Assembly (NCBI GenBank): GCA_033032865.1
Contig: JAWHQI010000005.1
Location: 9,820,001 to 9,884,000 of the forward strand
Source: Dactylorhiza incarnata
Taxonomy: Eukaryota; Streptophyta; Magnoliopsida; Asparagales; Orchidaceae
Direction: 5' to 3'
Length of the DNA: 64,000 bases
How positions within the stretch are numbered: position 1 is the stretch's first letter; the number at the start of each line of letters is the position of its first letter. Below are positions 34,273 through 46,365 of the stretch, piece by piece. A program made the position numbers and the translations under genes. A model generated the notes under the pieces. That model had not been told where the DNA came from. It saw nothing but the letters and a program-made list of their open reading frames with translations, and did not search any database.

Positions 34273-37200
34273 TGTAAGACCCCTTTTTTTTCTTTCAAAA
34301 ACCTGGGTCTTAAGCCCAGAACTGCCACTTTGCGGTGATACCTTCACTCGGGAAAGTCGCCACTACAAAACGCCGATCCTGCCGGCCATATCGATCACAG
34401 AAGAAGAAAAGTATAAAAGAACAAATAGAAGTTCAAGCCCACAATCACATGCTATATATAATAAATGTCCACATGGTATAACTGAAATAACAATGTTACA
34501 ATAATAAAGGGCACATGCTCTGTACATCATGTCCTCACTACAAGATCACTCGCGGAAGCTAACTACTAATCACTCACTGATCCTGAAACTTGTGCTCCTG
34601 TACTAGACTGGCCCGCCTTCGTCTGTACCGGCCTCTGGTGCTGCTGCGTCTCCTTGATCCCCTAAATTGATATGGTCCACCGACCGTTAGTCAAAAAGAC
34701 TAAGCCTTATGTTCCCCACCCCACCCCCAATGGCTCCTAGGCACCGTGTGGGAGGATGAAGCGGTGGACAACAAGGGGTATAACAAAGAGCAGATGATGG
34801 TGGATTTTGTCTACAGGAAATGTCTACAACTACACATATGTATATAGATAATTGAAGCAGTAAAAGAGCATAGTAAGAGCAGCTAAAGAATAAGTAAAGG
34901 CAGTATATAAAAACATGTACATAATAGAAAAGTAACCAATGATTTATAGGAATTCCCATACAAACCTATAGACCAAGGGGTCGTTTCGCAATGCCTATCG
35001 TATAAAGAGTCCCATAACCAATTTATACGATAGGTGTAGGGGTTGAAATGCAATGTTTATGCTATGACATGCAAGGTATGCAGTTTATGCTATGTTCATA
35101 CAAGTGCAACTCACACACTTCGACTCTATGCGCACAGACCTTTAGGTTCCCCTTTTTGGAGCTAGCCTGACTCCCAGGATACTCCCGTAGTGGCGAACGG
35201 AAGCGGTGGGTTGGGCCTCGCCCACCTCTAGGTTGGTATTCACACTACCTAACCTAGACCTATCGTACGCCTCAACACAAAATCGCGGAGCATCTGCGTA
35301 CTCTTACTGGCTAGACCACCGAACTTTTATGCCTAAGTGAAAATTCCACACTTGCCGAGTCAATGTATTGACGTAGGTGTGAACGACCATCCAATACCGA
35401 AGACCCACCACCTTCATGCACATGCAAACATGTTCTACTATATGTCGAGCCATAAATTCCCCGGGCTAACTCGCCTGTCACTATAACCTTCCGAGCCAAC
35501 GGCTTGCCGGACCAACTCGTCCGTACCAATAAGCATTACTGAGTCACAAGCTCACCGGACTAACTAGTCCGCTGCTTCAACCACCGAGCTTACATCTCGT
35601 ACAACCAAACCAACTAACCTCCCGTAACTACAGGGTGTGGGTGTGCGTATTATTATGTTAATCTTGTACATCAACTTATCCCTACAATTTATGGTTAATC
35701 TTGGACTTCCCGAGGATTATCCTGTGAGGGGCTCGCTACGGTACTAGGAACCACAATGGGATGAAACCCCAAAGATCCCTTTCTCAAGACACTTAGTGTT
35801 GTTGGTATCTACCTATAAGAACACCCTCCTTGTTATTACACTTGGATTAACCTAGGTGGTATATGACACGCTAGGGGAAAGACGATCTTTCGTCAACCCC
35901 AAGAACGACCCTAACTCTTAGCTCGCTAGCACACCCTCATCACCTAAACTCCTTTTGGTGACCTTCAATCTCTTCAACATGACCATGTACACCAACTACA
36001 TGCCACTTCCACTCGGTAGACCCCTAAATATCCAAATTTCACATTTTTACTATACACAGTCCAACAAACTATATGAAGCTTATAAGTAGAGGTAATCCAA
36101 ATATTCATCCATATGACTCAAGATATTTACTGGAGGTCTATCATGATGTTTCAAAAATAAATCCAGAGAATCATATTTTTCCTCAACATTTTAACATTTA
36201 TTTAAATTTCTCCAATATTTGCCAAGTATGAATATGAACTTGAAGTGTAAGGTATTCTCAATACATGATCTTCATAAAATTTAGATATTTCTATCATGCC
36301 AAAATAACAGTAAATAATGAATATCACAATTTTACAGTAAAGAAATGTCCTCTATTTTTAATATTTAACTTCTATCTAAATTTGAAAATTTATGAAGGAA
36401 CTACCAAGAATACTTGTGTCAAAATTATAGAAAAATTACCAGACCTCTACTATGTCCAGAAAAGCTTAATTACAGAGTTTCACAATTTATGGGAATCATT
36501 TCCTCACTGAAATAATTAATCCAAGTAATTCCAAATTTGCACATGTTGTGAAGTATCCTACTGATAACAACCTCCGAAAATTATATAAAAATTCACAGAG
36601 CTTTCTAGTGCTCTGAAATGTCCTATCACCAAGTTGCACATTTTTCCAGAGTATTTTGGACCCTTAATTATATTTCTTAAGATTAAGACAAATTAGTGCC
36701 TTGTAAATGATGTACTACTTAAATCATCTACTAAATTCCACAAAAAATACCAGAGGTCTATAATATGATTATAAAGGCACCACCAAGATTTCATCTTCCA
36801 CTAGGATCATTTGTGCATGTAAATATCTCTTACAAAAAGTTTACCTAAAGGGGTTACGACCTAATTTAGGGGGAATAAATTCTCCAAAAATTCTCTCAAA
36901 ATTTCCTAGGGCATAAATACATCCCATGAACATATCTCTTAGGTTCCATGACCATTCTATAGCTTTTGACCACATGTCCTTCACAAAGTTCTAACTGCAT
37001 CCCAAGGGGTAAAACTAGGGTTCTAGGGCATATCCACCTCTACACCACCCCATCTTACTCATGATGGTGTTTTAGGTGATCCTAAACCAGTGGTCAAGGT
37101 TTCAACTCATGGTGATGAGTTCTGACCACCATACCCCAAGATAAACACCATGCCCTAACTTTGACCCAATTTGACCTAACTTGGATTGAAAAATTACACA

Positions 37201-39122
37201 ACCAAATCAGTCCCAATTGGGTTGAGATTTTTACCAAGGTCATACAATAACCCCAAGGAGCACCCACCAAAATTTGGAGGGCATTGGAGGTCATTTGACC
37301 CACTAAGTAATTAATATTTGATTTATGAAATTATTACAAAAACCTTAGAAAGAGTTTCTCCTAAAATTCCCATTTTTGGATATGATGTGTGAGTAGGTGT
37401 AAATAGCCTAGGTTTCAATTTACAAGTCCATCCCATAAACCAATCAAAAGTTATTCAAGAAATGGTGGATGTCCTACACTAGGGACTAGTCCCACCAAAA
37501 TGGACCTACAGGGAGCTACATAACTCCTTTTGGGGTGAAATCAATTTTAAAATAAAGTATACTCCAAGGGCTACAACTTTAGTATTGATTACTTTTTCAG
37601 TAGAGGGATCTAAGTATTTTTAATAAATTAATCTATGTACAGCAAAATAAAAGACAGAAATACGAAATAATATAACAAAACTGCAGCACACATCTTGATG
37701 CAGAAATGGACGGCATCCCACTTTATTCTTCCTCTAGCCGACGGCTGAGATTGCTCTGACCTGGGCGGTTTTGGAAGTGATTTTCCCGGCCACCCACGCC
37801 CCTCCCCGGCCGGACAATGCCACCACCACCTTCCTTGAGGTGGTGTCCGGCAATGGGAGGTCTTGGTCGATCGGTGGTGGCCGGAAATAGGGGTTTAAAC
37901 AAGAGGAAAAATCTTGCAAGCAATAGATGTAGATCTATCCATTAGGGTAGAGGAGAAGAACCAGACCTTCTTGGAACCCCACGACGATGGCGGCGGTGTT
38001 CGGCCATGGCTTTTCCCTTCTCCGGCGAGCTTGCCCGATCTCTCCATTCTCCACCAAGACCTTCGATCCAATATATGATTTCGACTGCCATCCACCTTTT
38101 GAAGCTAAAGGTGAAGTTAGATTTGAGAATGGGGGTTGTATAGGGGGAATTTGATTGGGAAAATTTCGGCCATGGCCATTAAGCCTAATTTCGGCCATGG
38201 TGAAAACTCCCCATTTCAGCCCCCATGTGGGCTAGAAAAACTCCTAAAGTTCTTGTAACATCCAGGGGAGATGAATCCCCATCAATTGGGAGAGCCTTTG
38301 GCCTCCCCTTGGCCATGAATATCATTACTTCTCTCTTTCTCTCTCCTTCATTTTTGTGGAAAATGGGATTTCATCTCTCCTGGCCGAATTCTCTAAAATT
38401 GAATGGAAATTTTAGTAATTCCCAACCGCATTAGGTGGTGGACCACCTTAATTGAGTCTAGCCCAAGTGGATTGGGCTTGATTAGGTCAAAATATGTCAT
38501 TTTGACCTAAATTTAGGGTGGAGTTGACTATGGTCAATTTGACCATTTGGGTTGGCCCCAATGGGTGGTTAGTGACCCATTGGCCTCCCCTAAGGGTTAG
38601 GAAGGTATAGGTACGATCAATTTGGTAAAGTGGAGGTCAATTGACCGACATTAGGGCAATTTGACCAAAACAGAGCTAGAGTTGACTTAGGTTAAATTGG
38701 CCAAATTGGTGGCCCCACGATGGAACTTTTTTGTCCATTGAGTTCCTAATAACCTTATAAGGGTAGGGTAAAGGTTAATTTGGCATGGTGGAGGCAAATT
38801 AACCCTAATTAGGCTACTTTGACCAATTTAAGGTTAGGTTTGACTTTGGTCAATTTGGCCTCTTTGGTTGACCCCCTATGGGTCCTAAATGCTCTAAGGT
38901 ACCCTCCAAAGGGTTAGGTGTGCCATGGTGGGGTCAAAGGGTCAAGTTGAAGCCCTAAAGTCCAACCTTAAGCTTGGTAACTGGAAATTGCTACTTGTAG
39001 ACCAAGGTGTTCTTCTCCTTCAAGCCTAAGGCCAAGTGATCTCTTCAAGCTTCCTAGGGTTTTGTCATGACCTAGTCATGACAAAACCACTCTAGGGGTC
39101 TAGTTGTTTGGGGGATGTTACA
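34273..39122 (-). repeat. 5' LTR of element C-minus (4,850 bp)
   Basis: Nearly collinear with the 3' LTR at 26886-31782. W-box block at about 38,480-38,950; hairpin arms CCTATCGTATAA (34994-35005) and its complement (35023-35034). It faces the C-plus 5' LTR head-to-head across 272 bp of element E. No gene. Confidence 0.88.
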
Positions 39123-39127
39123 TAAGA

Positions 39128-39394
39128 AACTTCAGACTTCCGCCACGTTTTTCAACACAGGCCACCCTCAAATAGCCATTATCTTCGACGGGTCAACCAC
39201 GATTCTTTCACCACTAACGACATGACCCAGGAATGCTATTGACGATAGCCAAAACTCATATTTATAGAACTTGGCATATAGCTGACTCCTCCTTAAAGTG
39301 CTCAAAACTGCGTGCAGATGCTCTGCATACTTCTCTTCGGACTGAGAGTATACCAAAATATCGTTGATGAAGACGATCACAAATCGGTCCAAAT
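39128..39394 (-). pseudogene. pol: Reverse transcriptase fragment of element E
   Basis: A short minus-strand piece of Ty3/gypsy RT between two insertions. It includes [16 protein letters not shown], where the family catalytic box FIDDIL reads FINDIL (one catalytic Asp changed to Asn), then [20 protein letters not shown] and [11 protein letters not shown]. The frame then contains stops before the taaga site. It joins in protein similarity to 26,880 across C-minus. Confidence 0.88.
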
Positions 39395-39569
39395 TGTAAC
39401 ATACCCCAAACATCTAGACCCCTAGAGTGGTTTTGTCATGACTAAGTCATGACAAAACCCTAGGAAGCTTGAAGAGATCACTTGACCTTAGGCTTGAAGG
39501 GGAAGAGTACATTGGTCTGCAAATAGCAGTTTCTAGTTACCAAGCTTAGGGTTGGACTTAAGGGCCCCA

Positions 39570-40035
39570 CATTGACCATTTGACCCCACCATAGCATACA
39601 TAACCCTTTAGGGTCCCCTTAGAGCAATAAGGACCCATTGGGGTCAACCAAAGAGGCCAAATTGACCAAAGCCAACCCTAAACCCAAATTGGTCAAAGTA
39701 GCCTAATTAGGGTCAATTGACCTCCACCATGCCAAATTGACCTTGCCCCTACCCTTATAAGGATATTAGGACCCAATGGACTAAAAAACCCCACCATGAG
39801 GCCACCAATTTGGCCAATTTGACCAAAGTCAACTCTAGCCCTGTTTTGGTCAAATTGCCCTATTGTGGGTCAATTGGCCTCCACCTTGCCAAATTGACCA
39901 TACCTAGACCTTCCTATCCCTTAAGAGAGGCCAATGAGTCAATACCCACTTATTGGGGCCAACCCAAACGGTCAAATTGACCAAAGTCACTACACCCTAA
40001 ATTTAGGTCAAAATGACCTATTTTGACCTAATCAA
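39570..40035 (+). promoter_or_regulatory. W-box array in U3 of element C-plus
   Basis: About 18 TTGACC/TTGACT cores in either orientation within some 470 bp, many as facing pairs around GGTCAAATTGACC-like centres. TTGAC(C/T) is the W-box bound by plant WRKY factors. The block is kept in all four C LTRs in the window. WRKY control is inferred. Confidence 0.65.
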
Positions 40036-40924
40036 GCCCAATCCACTTGAGCTAGACTCAATGAGGGGGTCCACCACATAATTGGGTTGGTAATTACTGA
40101 ATTAACCATTCAATTTCAGGAAATTTGTCCAGGAGAGAGAAAGCCCTAATTTGGAAGAGAGAGAAAGAAGGGGGAGTTAATGGTGAGGAAGAGGAAACCT
40201 TCCATCTCCTCCATTAATGGCATATCCCCTTGGGGAGAGGAGAAGTTTTCAACCATTCCCCGGCCACATTGATGCCCAGATTCACTCCCCCAAGTATAAC
40301 CAATGCGTTCACTAATGGCCATTAATGGCAATCCGAGTAACTCCTCTCCCTTAGCCTCAATTGACCCCTTTAACATCTTCAGAGGTTGGAAAGGAGTGAA
40401 ACCCCCTCTTCCCCCGAAGAAATCGAGCACCAGAAGCTAGGATCGACATGGCGCCGAAAGCTCCACCTCCGTCCATGGCAACTCGCCAGAATACACGCCA
40501 CCAAGCCCCCACACAGGTCCGATCCTCCTCCTCTCCCTTAGTGCTAGATCATTTCATAATTTGGGGCTTGATCCATGCTCAATTAGGCTCGAATCGTGCT
40601 TCCGAAAGGGCTCAGTTTGAGCTCTCTTTCCCCTCCTCAAAACTCTGATTTCGACCACCTCCGGCCGGCCAACCACCCCCTATCGCCGGCTACCACCTCA
40701 ATGGAGGTGGTGGTGGCATTAGCTGGCCGGGAAGCGGCACAGGTGGCCGGGAAATCATCCCGCAAAGAAGCCCAGGACGGGATCATCTCAGTCTTTGGCT
40801 GAAGGAAGAAGAAGGCCAGTCACCGTCTGATTGCACCAAGATTTGTGCTCAGATTTTATTATGTTATAACGTTACTTTCTTTAATTTGTCGATCTGAGTA
40901 GAAGTAATTAGTCGAGCTGTAGGC

Positions 40925-41328
40925 TGCGTTCGTCGAACGGATAGTTGAGTTCATCGAACGAAAACCCGGAGTTCGTCGAACGGAATTCATTCGTCGAACA
41001 CACTCTGGTGTTCATCAAACAGATTGTTGAGTTCATCGAATGGAACCCGGCGTTCGTTGAACGAGATTAATTCACCAAGAAAATAAAATAAAATAGTTGA
41101 GTTCGTTGAACGGAAACCAGAGTTCGTCGAACGGAATGTCGTTTGTCGAACACACTCTAAAGATCGTCGAACGGGATCATATTTCATCGAACGCAGTTTT
41201 AGTTATGTTTTCATCGAGCGCAGTTCTGATTTCGTCGAACGTAGTTTTAGTTATGCTTTCGTCGAACGCAGTACATATTTCATCGAGCGCAGTTCTGATT
41301 TTGTCGAACGCAGACTCATTTATATAAT
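40925..41328 (+). promoter_or_regulatory. TTCGTCGAA array and TATA-like box in C-plus LTR
   Basis: More than a dozen GTTCGTCGAACG-type palindromes, exact or decayed, followed directly by TATATAAT (41321-41328). The 3' LTR copy is at about 58,085-58,480. C-minus LTRs lack this module. Confidence 0.7.
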
Positions 41329-43972
41329 TAAATGTTTATATTGTTTTCTATCACTCATTAAGTAGTGTTTCATTTTAATTATTAAGAATAATAGATCACC
41401 TCTGATGAAAAGTGCCCAACACCACTATTGTAGCCCTTGCTGTGTAGGTTAAGTGAAAATTTGTTTCAGCCCGAAAAGGAGCTGTGTAGCTCCCTGTAGA
41501 GCCAAAATGGTGGGACTGGTCCCTAGGGTAGGGCTGTCACTCTTTCCTGCATATCTTTTTATTGGTAGATGCTATGGCCTTGATATTTTAAACCTAGACT
41601 AGTTACATACACCCACACAACATACTCAAATATGGGATTTTTAGGAGAAACTTTTTCTAAGATTTTTGAGATAATTTCATATATCATTTATTAATTAATT
41701 ATTGGGTCAAATGACCTCCAATGCCCTCCAAATCTTGGTGGGCACTTCTTAGGGTTATCACATGACCTTGGTAAAAATCTCAGCCCAATTGGTACTGATT
41801 TGGTTGGGTAATTTGTCAACCCAAGTTATGTTAAATTGGGTCAAAGTTAGGGCATGGTGTTTAACTTGGGGTATGGTGGTCAGAACTCCTCACCAGGAGA
41901 TGAAACCTTGGCCACTGGTTTAGGATCACCTAAAACACCTTCATGAGTAATTTGGGGTGGTGTAGAGGTGGATATGCCCTAGGACCCTAGTTTTACCCCT
42001 TGGAGGCATATAGAGTTTTGTGAAGGACATGTGGCCAAATCCTATAGAATGGCCATGAAATTTAGGAGATATGTTCATGGGATGTATATATGCCCTAGGA
42101 AATTTTGAGAGGATTTTAGGAGAAATTATTCCCCCTAAATTAGGTCATAAACCCGTTAGGGAAAATTCTTATAAGAGACATTCACATGCTCAAATGGTCT
42201 TAGATGATGATGAAACCTTGGTAGTGCCTTTGTAATCATATTATAGACCTCTGGTAATTTTTGTGAAATTTATTAGATGATTTAACCAGTACTTCATTTA
42301 CAAGGCACTTATTTTGTCTCAATCTTAAGAAATATAACTAAGGGTCAAAAACTCTCTAGAAAAATGTGCAACTTGGTGATAGGACATTTCAGAGCATTAG
42401 GAAGCTCTGTGAATTTTTATATAAGTTTTGGAGATTGTTATCAGTAGGCTACTTCACAACATGTGCAAAGTAGGAATTATTTGGATTAATTATTTCAGTG
42501 AAGAAATGATTCCCATAAATTGTGAAACTCTGTAATTAAGCTTTTCTGGACACAATAGAGGTCTGATAATTTTTCCTTAATTTTTACATAAGTATTCTTG
42601 GTAGTTCCTTCATAAATCTTCAAGTTTGGATAGACGATAAACATTAAAAACAGAGGACATTTCCTTACTGTAAAATTGTGATATTCATTACTTACTGATA
42701 TTTTGGTATGATAGATTTATCTTAATTTTATGAGACCCATATCATAAGAATACCTTACACTTCATGTTCATATTAATACTTGGCAAATATTGGAGAAATT
42801 TAAATAAATGCTAAAATGTTGAGGAAAATTATGAATCTCTGGAGTTAGTCTTATAATGCCATGATAGCTCTCCAGTAAATATCTTGAGTCAGTTGGATGA
42901 ATATTTGGAGTACCTCTACTTATAAGCTTCATATAGTTAGTTTGGTCTGCGTATAGTTAAAATGTGAAACTTGGGTATTTAGGGGCCTACCAAGTGGAAG
43001 TGGCATGTAGTTGGTGTACATGGTCAGGTTGAAGAGATTGAAGGTCACCAAAATGGATTAGATGGTGAAAGTGTGCTTGGTGAGTTAAGGGTAAGTTATG
43101 CTCGGGATAGACGAAAGATCATCTTTCCCCTTAGAGGGTCATAACACACTTAGGGTAATCCAAGGGTAAAGATAAGAAGGGTAATCTTATGGGCAGATAC
43201 CAACAACACTAAGTGTCTTGAGAAAGGGAACTTTGGGGTGTCATCCCATTATAGTTCCTAGTACCGTAGCGAGCCCCTTACAAGATAATCCTCGGGAAGT
43301 CCAAGATAAACCGTAAATTGTAGGGATAAGTTGATATACAAGATTAACTTAATAATACGCACACCCACACCCCGTAGTTACGGGAGGTTAGTTGGTTTGG
43401 TTGTACGAGCGGTAGGCTCGGTGGTTGAAGCAGCGGACTAGTTAGTCCAGTGAGCTTGTGACTCAGTAGTGTTTGTTGGTACGGACGGGTTGGTCCTGCG
43501 AGCCGGTGGCTCGGAAGGTTATTGATGATGGGCAGGTTAGCCCGGGGAGTTTATGGCTCGGGATATAGTAGAACATGTTTGCATGTGCATGAAGGAGGTG
43601 GGTCTTCGGTATTGGACGGTCGTTCACACCGACGTCAATACGTTGACTCGGCAAGTGTGGAATTTACACTTAGCCATAAAAGTATAGTGGTCCACCCAGT
43701 AAGAGTATGCAGGTGCTCCGCAGTTTTGCGTTGAGGCATACGATAGGTCTAGGTTAGGTAGTGTGAATACCAACCTAGAGGTGGGCGAGGCCCAACCCAC
43801 CGCTTCCGTTTGCCACTACGGGAGTATCCTGGGAGTCTTGCTAGCTCCAAAAAGGGGGAACTAAAGGTCTATGCACATAGAGTCGTAGTGTGTGAGTTGT
43901 ACTTGTGTGAACATATCATTTAACAACATACCTTTCATGACATAGCATAAACATTACATTTCAACCCCTACC

Positions 43973-44013
43973 CCTATCGTATAAGTCGGTTATGGGACTT
44001 CTTATACGATAGG
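43973..44013. repeat. Conserved hairpin in C LTR
   Basis: Perfect 13-bp arms CCTATCGTATAAG and CTTATACGATAGG with a 15-nt loop. The same hairpin is at 61119-61159 and, in related forms, at 34994-35034 and 27577-27633. Confidence 0.8.
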
Positions 44014-44723
44014 CCTTGCTAAACGACCCCTTAGTCTATAGGTTTGTGTGGGCATTCCTATAAATCAATGGTTACTTTATGTCATATACATGTCTTTACT
44101 TACTGCACTTTAGTTATTCTTTACCTACTCTTACTATGCTCTTTTACTGCTTCAATTATATATATACATGTGTAGTGTAGACATTCCCTGTACCCCTGTC
44201 ATCTACTATTGTTATACCCCTTGTTGACCTACGCTTCATCCTTCCTGCATGGTGCCTAGGAGTCACCGGGGGAGGGGTGGGGGATTGGCTTAGTCTTTTG
44301 ACTAACGGTCAGTGGACCATATCATTTTAGGGGATCGAAGAGACACAGCAGCACTAGAGGCCGGTGCAGATGGAGGCAGGCCAGTTTATTACAGGAGCGC
44401 CAGTTTCAGGATCAGTGAGTGATTAGTAGTTAGCTTCCACGAGTGATCTTGTATTGAGGACATGATGTACAGGGCATGAGCCCTTTATTATTATAACTTT
44501 GTTATTTCAGTTATACCATGTGGACATTTATTATATACAGCATGTGCTTGTGGACTTGAACTTCTTTTTGTTCATTTTTACTTTTCTTCTTCTGTGATCG
44601 ATATGGCCGGCAGGATCGGCGCTTCGTAGTGGCGTCCTTCCAGAGTGAATGTGTCACCGCAAAGCAGCGGTTCTGGGCATAAGACCCCGGGTGTTTAAAA
44701 GAAAAAAAGGGGGTCTTACAAAG

Positions 44724-44735
44724 TGGTATCAGAGC
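44724..44735 (+). other. Primer-binding site of element C-plus (initiator-Met tRNA)
   Basis: TGGTATCAGAGC, three bases after the 5' LTR, complementary to the initiator-Met tRNA 3' end. Confidence 0.92.
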
Positions 44736-46365
44736 AAACCTCGATCTGAAGAAAAGAAGTCCACAAACCCTGGGCCACCCCGCGCGAGTTTAGTTTGAGG
44801 ACAAACTAAGCAGCGGAAGCAATGGTGTGCCCATATGGGAAATCACATGGAAAAGTCCACTTTTAACTGAATCTTTTGGCAAGTTTTCTTTTGTATCCTG
44901 CGGCAAACCCTGCCCCAGCAGGGAATACCTCTGGCTACAAAGATCTCCTTAGATAGTCCTTTAGTCAATAAGTTAGACTCAACTCCACTAGGACACGTGA
45001 CTTACCATGACAATTTATTCCATGCCCTAGTCTGAAATAGACCGTAGATATGAATTTGGTGAAGGTACAAGGATACCCCAAAGAGGAGAGAAAGAGAGAT
45101 TGACATATAAGCAGAATGGAAAGGGGACTCGTAGACTTAACCCTCGTACCAGTGACATGTTTACATTGAGACAACCACCATGACAAACACCAAGGGTCGG
45201 ACAAGAATTCAAGTTCGGAAGAGACCCGTTCGAGAGTGATTTGCATGTTGACCTTGATAAGGTTGTCGAAAAGGGTACCTTGAAGAGTCTAATGTATGGA
45301 GTATACCAACAAGTTTCAGATAGAACCCTAAGTCTAAGATTGTGTGCCCAGCTAGAACGAATATAACATAATGATATCGAAGATACTTAGCCCAAAATAG
45401 ATAGAGGCTTATCTTTTGTTTATTGGGGCTTACCTTTTGTTTATTGGGCAAATTATTGACTGACTTGGGTTTCCCTTATACATAATTTAGAAAGTGTTGC
45501 GTCGTGAAAATAATGATTTTAAAGTTGATCATATTCGATGTTACTCGGGCGAAGATGAGATTGTGTAAAAGTATGTTCGGAATGATGATCCGTAGTAATA
45601 CTAGGGCAATGGATAGACATCGTTGATCAAGCAATGACTTAACCTTAGTTGAATCATTGGAAATATAAAGTCGCCATTATTAATCACTTAGGGATGCCGA
45701 TGTCCTATTCTAGATGTTGAGGACGGAAATTAGTTCTTACAAGTTATAGTTATATCCGGAATTTCTTATGGTTTGGGGCATTCAGAAGTGATCAATTTAT
45801 GATTTGTTAAAAATCACGCCCTGTCATGGTTGAAAATTTTAACTACAATAATAGCCCTTATACCTTGGAAGCTATGATGATGAATAACCAAAGATCTTAG
45901 ACGATGACTATCTGGAATTAGAATATAGTGTTTGAGTTTACTATGATAAGAACGATCTAAATTTATCTTACTTTGGATCATCCGAAAGTGATCAAGACTA
46001 GCATATGTGGAAGTGATAGGATTTTGGTGAAATAAACGTGATGATATTTCCGTGATGAAATTGACTTGTGAAAAATCTTAAGGTTTCAAAAGATTTTACC
46101 CGTATACCTTATGAATCAAACTCCACATAGAAAGTGATCGGGAGTCATCTTATAAACATTGATACTAGTGTTGTTTGTTTAACATATGTTCATAAGATTC
46201 ACAAGTGCACCCCGTAAATTTTGAGGATAATTGGGACGCTTGACGATCTGATCAGTTCCATCAATGGTAAGAATTGGATAAGTTGTAGAGTTGAGTTGTT
46301 TGAGTACTCGGACGCACATGAGGAAATAAGAATCAGAACGTGTAGAGAACTTTTTAGAGGCGTTG
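44736..46365 (+). other. Leader region of element C-plus
   Basis: Noncoding leader matching 32,571-34,257 of C-minus in reverse. No gag-like frame was found. Confidence 0.7.

Larger units (their letters stand above)
26886..39122 (-). mobile_element. Element C-minus: non-autonomous LTR element with ~4.9-kb LTRs
   Basis: A 12,237-bp insertion in the E reverse transcriptase with perfect 5-bp duplication taaga (26881-26885 and 39123-39127). Minus strand: 5' LTR 39122-34273, initiator-Met PBS, 2,490-bp interior, 3' LTR 31782-26886. The interior holds only a leader and a remnant of integrase to chromodomain; gag, protease, RT and RNase H are missing. C-plus has the same internal structure, so the deletion came before transposition. 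LTRs make up about 80% of the element. Confidence 0.88.
39395..44720 (+). repeat. 5' LTR of element C-plus (5,326 bp)
   Basis: TGTAACATACC...GGGTCTTACA. From left: terminal hairpin (39430-39458), W-box array (about 39,570-40,035), GC-rich stretch, TTCGTCGAA array (about 40,925-41,315), TATA-like box (41321-41328), long AT-rich part, and the CCTATCGTATAAG hairpin (43973-44013). Frames such as 40448-40648 recur in the 3' LTR only because LTRs are duplicated. Confidence 0.9.

Noticed and set aside
36265..36510. 82-codon frame in the C-minus 5' LTR, with look-alike sequence in the other copies
   Set aside because: AT-rich LTR sequence; the matching frame in the 3' LTR near 28,880-29,090 is interrupted.
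40448..40648. Frame starting MAPKAPPPS, conserved at 57641-57841
   Set aside because: It lies in the C-plus LTR and is repeated only in its partner LTR. It could be an upstream ORF in the LTR transcript, but nothing supports a protein.
39395..44720. The 5.3-kb repeat as a segmental duplication and not an LTR
   Set aside because: It starts TG and ends CA, is directly followed by a PBS, and its sister C-minus pair is flanked by a perfect 5-bp target duplication.
44724..44735. Endogenous pararetrovirus, suggested by the initiator-Met PBS
   Set aside because: Pararetroviruses also use this primer, but here true LTRs flank the interior, and integrase/chromodomain remnants are present with target duplications in the sister copy.
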